Assembly: GCA_036502625.1 (NCBI GenBank)
Contig: DASXYG010000064.1
Location: 1 to 22,451, forward strand
Direction: 5' to 3'
DNA: 22,451 nt
From: DASXYG01 sp036502625
GTDB lineage: Bacteria > Actinomycetota > Actinomycetes > Streptosporangiales > Streptosporangiaceae
Within the stretch, counting starts at the first letter, position 1. Each line of letters opens with the position of its first letter. Under the pieces are notes generated by a model. It was not told the origin of the DNA, ran no database searches, and was given only the letters and a program-made list of their open reading frames with translations. Both the position numbers and the translations under genes were made by a program. This document shows positions 20,751 through 22,451 of this stretch, one piece after another.

Positions 20751-21512
20751 TCAGCGGAGGGTTTGGTCGATGTGGGTGAAGGTGGTGAGGGTGTCGGAGA
20801 TGGCGGTTGGGGTTACCGCCAGGGGGCCGGCGTAGGCGTTGTCCAGGAGGAGCAAGAGGGCGGCGGAGCCGGCTACGAAGGCGAGGCTGACTACCGACCA
20901 GAAGATGTTGGCGCGGGAGCCGCCCGCGCCGGCGGCGAAGGGGAGGGCGGCGACGATCAGGGCCGTCAGGAGGGTCACCGCGACCAGGAGCGGGGGGACG
21001 GCGGGGCCGGCGACGTTGTCGCGGTCGGAGCGGAGCTCCACGAGTTTGTCGACGTCCTGCAGGGCGAGCATGCGGTCCTCGGCGGTGGAGTAGCTGTTCG
21101 CCTTGATGCCGGCTACGGAGCGGCGGAGGTCGCGGAGGTGCTGGTCGGTGGTGTCGCTGAGGTCGCCGTCGGCCATCGCGGGCCACTCGTCGCGGACGAC
21201 CGAGGTGACGTACGCGCGGAGGTCGCGCTTGACGGCGCCGTCGGCGGGCTGCGTGCCGGCCACCCAGTAGAGGTTGGTCACGGTCACCGCCTCGTCCGCG
21301 ACCTCGCTCTTGCCCGCGTCGGTGTTCTCCCAGCCGATCACGATGCCGAGCGCGGACACCACCAGGTAGACGGCCAGCAGCGTGGGCGCGATCAGCGCCC
21401 CGACCAGGCCCTCGCGGTCGTCGCGCGCTATGCGGAACCAGCGCGCGATCAGCGTGCCGGCCATCAGCATGAGCACGAGGATGCCGACGATCGCCGGCCA
21501 GGAATAGGTCAT
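20751..21512 (-). CDS. DUF4239 (bestrophin-like) membrane protein
   Basis: A 253-residue protein with two helices at the N-terminus (about 7-22 and 37-62), a soluble middle of about 110 residues (WENTDAGKSEVADEAVTVTNLYWVAG, then helical LRDLRRSVAGIKANSY), and two helices near the C-terminus (about 175-195 and 207-228). The two-plus-two layout and the DEAxxxxNLYWVA segment fit DUF4239, whose structure is thought to resemble bestrophin channels. Function unknown. Start ATG 21512 follows GGGGGC weakly. It is convergent with the repeat protein and divergent from the sigma-like gene. Confidence 0.82.
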   Translation of the reverse strand: MTYSWPAIVGILVLMLMAGTLIARWFRIARDDREGLVGALIAPTLLAVYLVVSALGIVIGWENTDAGKSEVADEAVTVTNLYWVAGTQPADGAVKRDLRAYVTSVVRDEWPAMADGDLSDTTDQHLRDLRRSVAGIKANSYSTAEDRMLALQDVDKLVELRSDRDNVAGPAVPPLLVAVTLLTALIVAALPFAAGAGGSRANIFWSVVSLAFVAGSAALLLLLDNAYAGPLAVTPTAISDTLTTFTHIDQTLR

Positions 21513-21772
21513 GCAGCCCCCGATCGATCGTGGCCCCTTGACTGCATAACGTGATCGTACGATGACGATTCGTCAAGGCCGGTCCAATCGAGAAGATCCG
21601 GCGCGCTGGATCGCGGACGGCCTCCGGAAAATGCCTTATCGGGGCAATCGGGTATCCGGGTGGATAAAAGGAAATGGAGGCCGTGCGTTACTCAACACAG
21701 CCCAACGGGATCGGTTCCGCGAGGCTGTCCGACCGCGTATGGTGGTCCGCCGTGGGACAAGGAGACGCGGAC
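21513..21772. promoter_or_regulatory. Divergent control region with ATCGTACGAT palindrome
   Basis: This 260-bp gap separates the DUF4239 and sigma-like genes. ATCGTACGAT (21554-21563) is a perfect palindrome that extends to 14 matches in 16. A relatively AT-rich part at 21620-21690 (TTATCGG, TATCCGG, GGATAAAAGG) is the likely place for the plus-strand promoter. No coding frame here looks real. Confidence 0.4.
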
Positions 21773-22451
21773 GTGAATTCTGTCGATCCCCTCAGTGACG
21801 GAGACATCGCGGCCTTCTATGACACCAATGCCGGCCCCGTCTACACATACTGCCTTTCGTTGTGCGGCGATTCCGAAATTGCCGCCAACGCGTTTCACCG
21901 TGCCATGTTGCGCGCGTGGTCGGCGGGCGGCGGACGGGTGCGCGCGTTCGCGCTGGCCCGTACGGAATGCCGCATGCGCGGCCTGCGTGTCACCGCCCCC
22001 GTGGCCGACGACGACGACCGCGAGGCGCGCGCGCTGGCCAAGGTCTTCACCCGGCTCCCGGCGCGCGACGCTGAGGCCGCCGAGCTGACGTTGCGTTACG
22101 GCCTCGTCGCGGCCGACCTCGCCGAGGTGTTCGGCCTGCCCGTGGAGCACGCGGAGCGGCTGGCCGCCGACGCGCGCGACCTCTTCGTCGACGCGCTGAC
22201 CGCGGAGAACCACGTGGGCGTCGCCGAGGGCGGGTCGCTCGGCGAGATCGTCCGCTCGCCGCACCCCCTGGCGCGCGTGGCCGCGCTGATGCCCGCGTGC
22301 GAACCGGGCGCGGAGCTGCGCGGGCGGATCCTCGCCGACCTGGAGCGGCCCGCCACGTCCGGCGAGAGGCCCGGCCGCCACGTGCCCGCCGTCATCCGGC
22401 CGCGCCCGGTCGTGCGTACGAACCCGCGGCGGGCCAGGTTCGTGATGCGCT
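21773..22451 (+). CDS. Sigma-70-like (ECF-related) protein with C-terminal extension, partial
   Basis: Start GTG 21773 is 10 nt after AAGGAG. The first about 140 residues look like an ECF sigma factor: region 2 (IAAFYDTNAGPVYTYCLSLC, then AFHRAMLRAW) and region 4 (FTRLPARDAEAAELTLRYGL, then LAEVFGLPVEHAERLAADARDLF). Both are degenerate: the region 2 core DxxQE-type motif and the basic recognition helix are poorly kept. From about 150 a different domain follows (SPHPLARVAALMPACEPGAELRGRILADLERP), then a basic Pro/Arg segment at the window edge that may lead to a membrane helix. It could be a non-canonical sigma or a sigma-fold protein with another role. The downstream part is not visible. Confidence 0.7.
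   Translation, partial: MNSVDPLSDGDIAAFYDTNAGPVYTYCLSLCGDSEIAANAFHRAMLRAWSAGGGRVRAFALARTECRMRGLRVTAPVADDDDREARALAKVFTRLPARDAEAAELTLRYGLVAADLAEVFGLPVEHAERLAADARDLFVDALTAENHVGVAEGGSLGEIVRSPHPLARVAALMPACEPGAELRGRILADLERPATSGERPGRHVPAVIRPRPVVRTNPRRARFVMR

Overview
The window is about 22.5 kb of very GC-rich chromosomal DNA from an actinomycete. GTG starts are common, several genes look leaderless, and CGTACG/GTACGG words are frequent, as in Streptosporangiales/Actinomadura-like genomes. The genus is an inference. The region is accessory-rich: sensor-controlled small operons, a tRNA-associated island, a repetitive surface protein, and an unusual number of genes with internal or terminal deletions.

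Left part (1-9566). The first gene, on the minus strand and cut by the window edge, is a riboflavin-synthase-like protein lacking catalytic residues, behind an FMN-riboswitch-like leader whose expression platform can pair with the ribosome binding site. Next come a 68-residue membrane protein, a 5'-truncated methyltransferase remnant, and an AraC regulator divergent from a TSUP exporter. An alpha/beta hydrolase and an HTH regulator diverge across a 32-bp palindromic operator. Then follow a PPOX-fold protein, a small hypothetical protein, a hemerythrin protein, a deleted DUF4177 pseudogene and a GerW-like protein. A four-gene minus-strand operon (methyltransferase, PadR regulator, ABC ATPase, FtsX permease) has overlapping start/stop codons. 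Its ATPase has lost the Walker A motif and is frameshifted, and its permease appears to have lost its second half.

Middle (9567-15661). A MerR regulator and the operon above diverge from a 38-bp gap holding a perfect 9-bp inverted repeat and a 19-bp-spaced promoter. After a small secreted protein comes a 4.7-kb segment bounded by a perfect 44-bp direct repeat. One copy is the 3' half of an intact tRNA-Lys(UUU) gene and the other is an orphan fragment, which is the geometry of an element integrated at a tRNA 3' end. The segment carries a polar amino-acid ABC importer, a PuuB/DAO-type FAD oxidoreductase, and remnants of a HisD-like dehydrogenase and a LacI regulator. No integrase is visible. 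The cargo reads as an amine/amino-acid uptake and oxidation module with a decayed control end.

Right part (15662-22451). A TIM-barrel/glycoside-hydrolase-like protein and a TetR regulator diverge across two near-identical 12-bp operator-like sites. An ACS-type MFS transporter follows with a probable leaderless promoter. Then comes a 498-residue cell-surface protein with two blocks of 11-residue repeats, one elastin-like (PGVGVP...) and one TVTGxPVPPR, and a C-terminal membrane anchor. Four 32-bp imperfect repeats separate it from a convergent DUF4239 membrane protein. The window ends inside a sigma-70-like protein.
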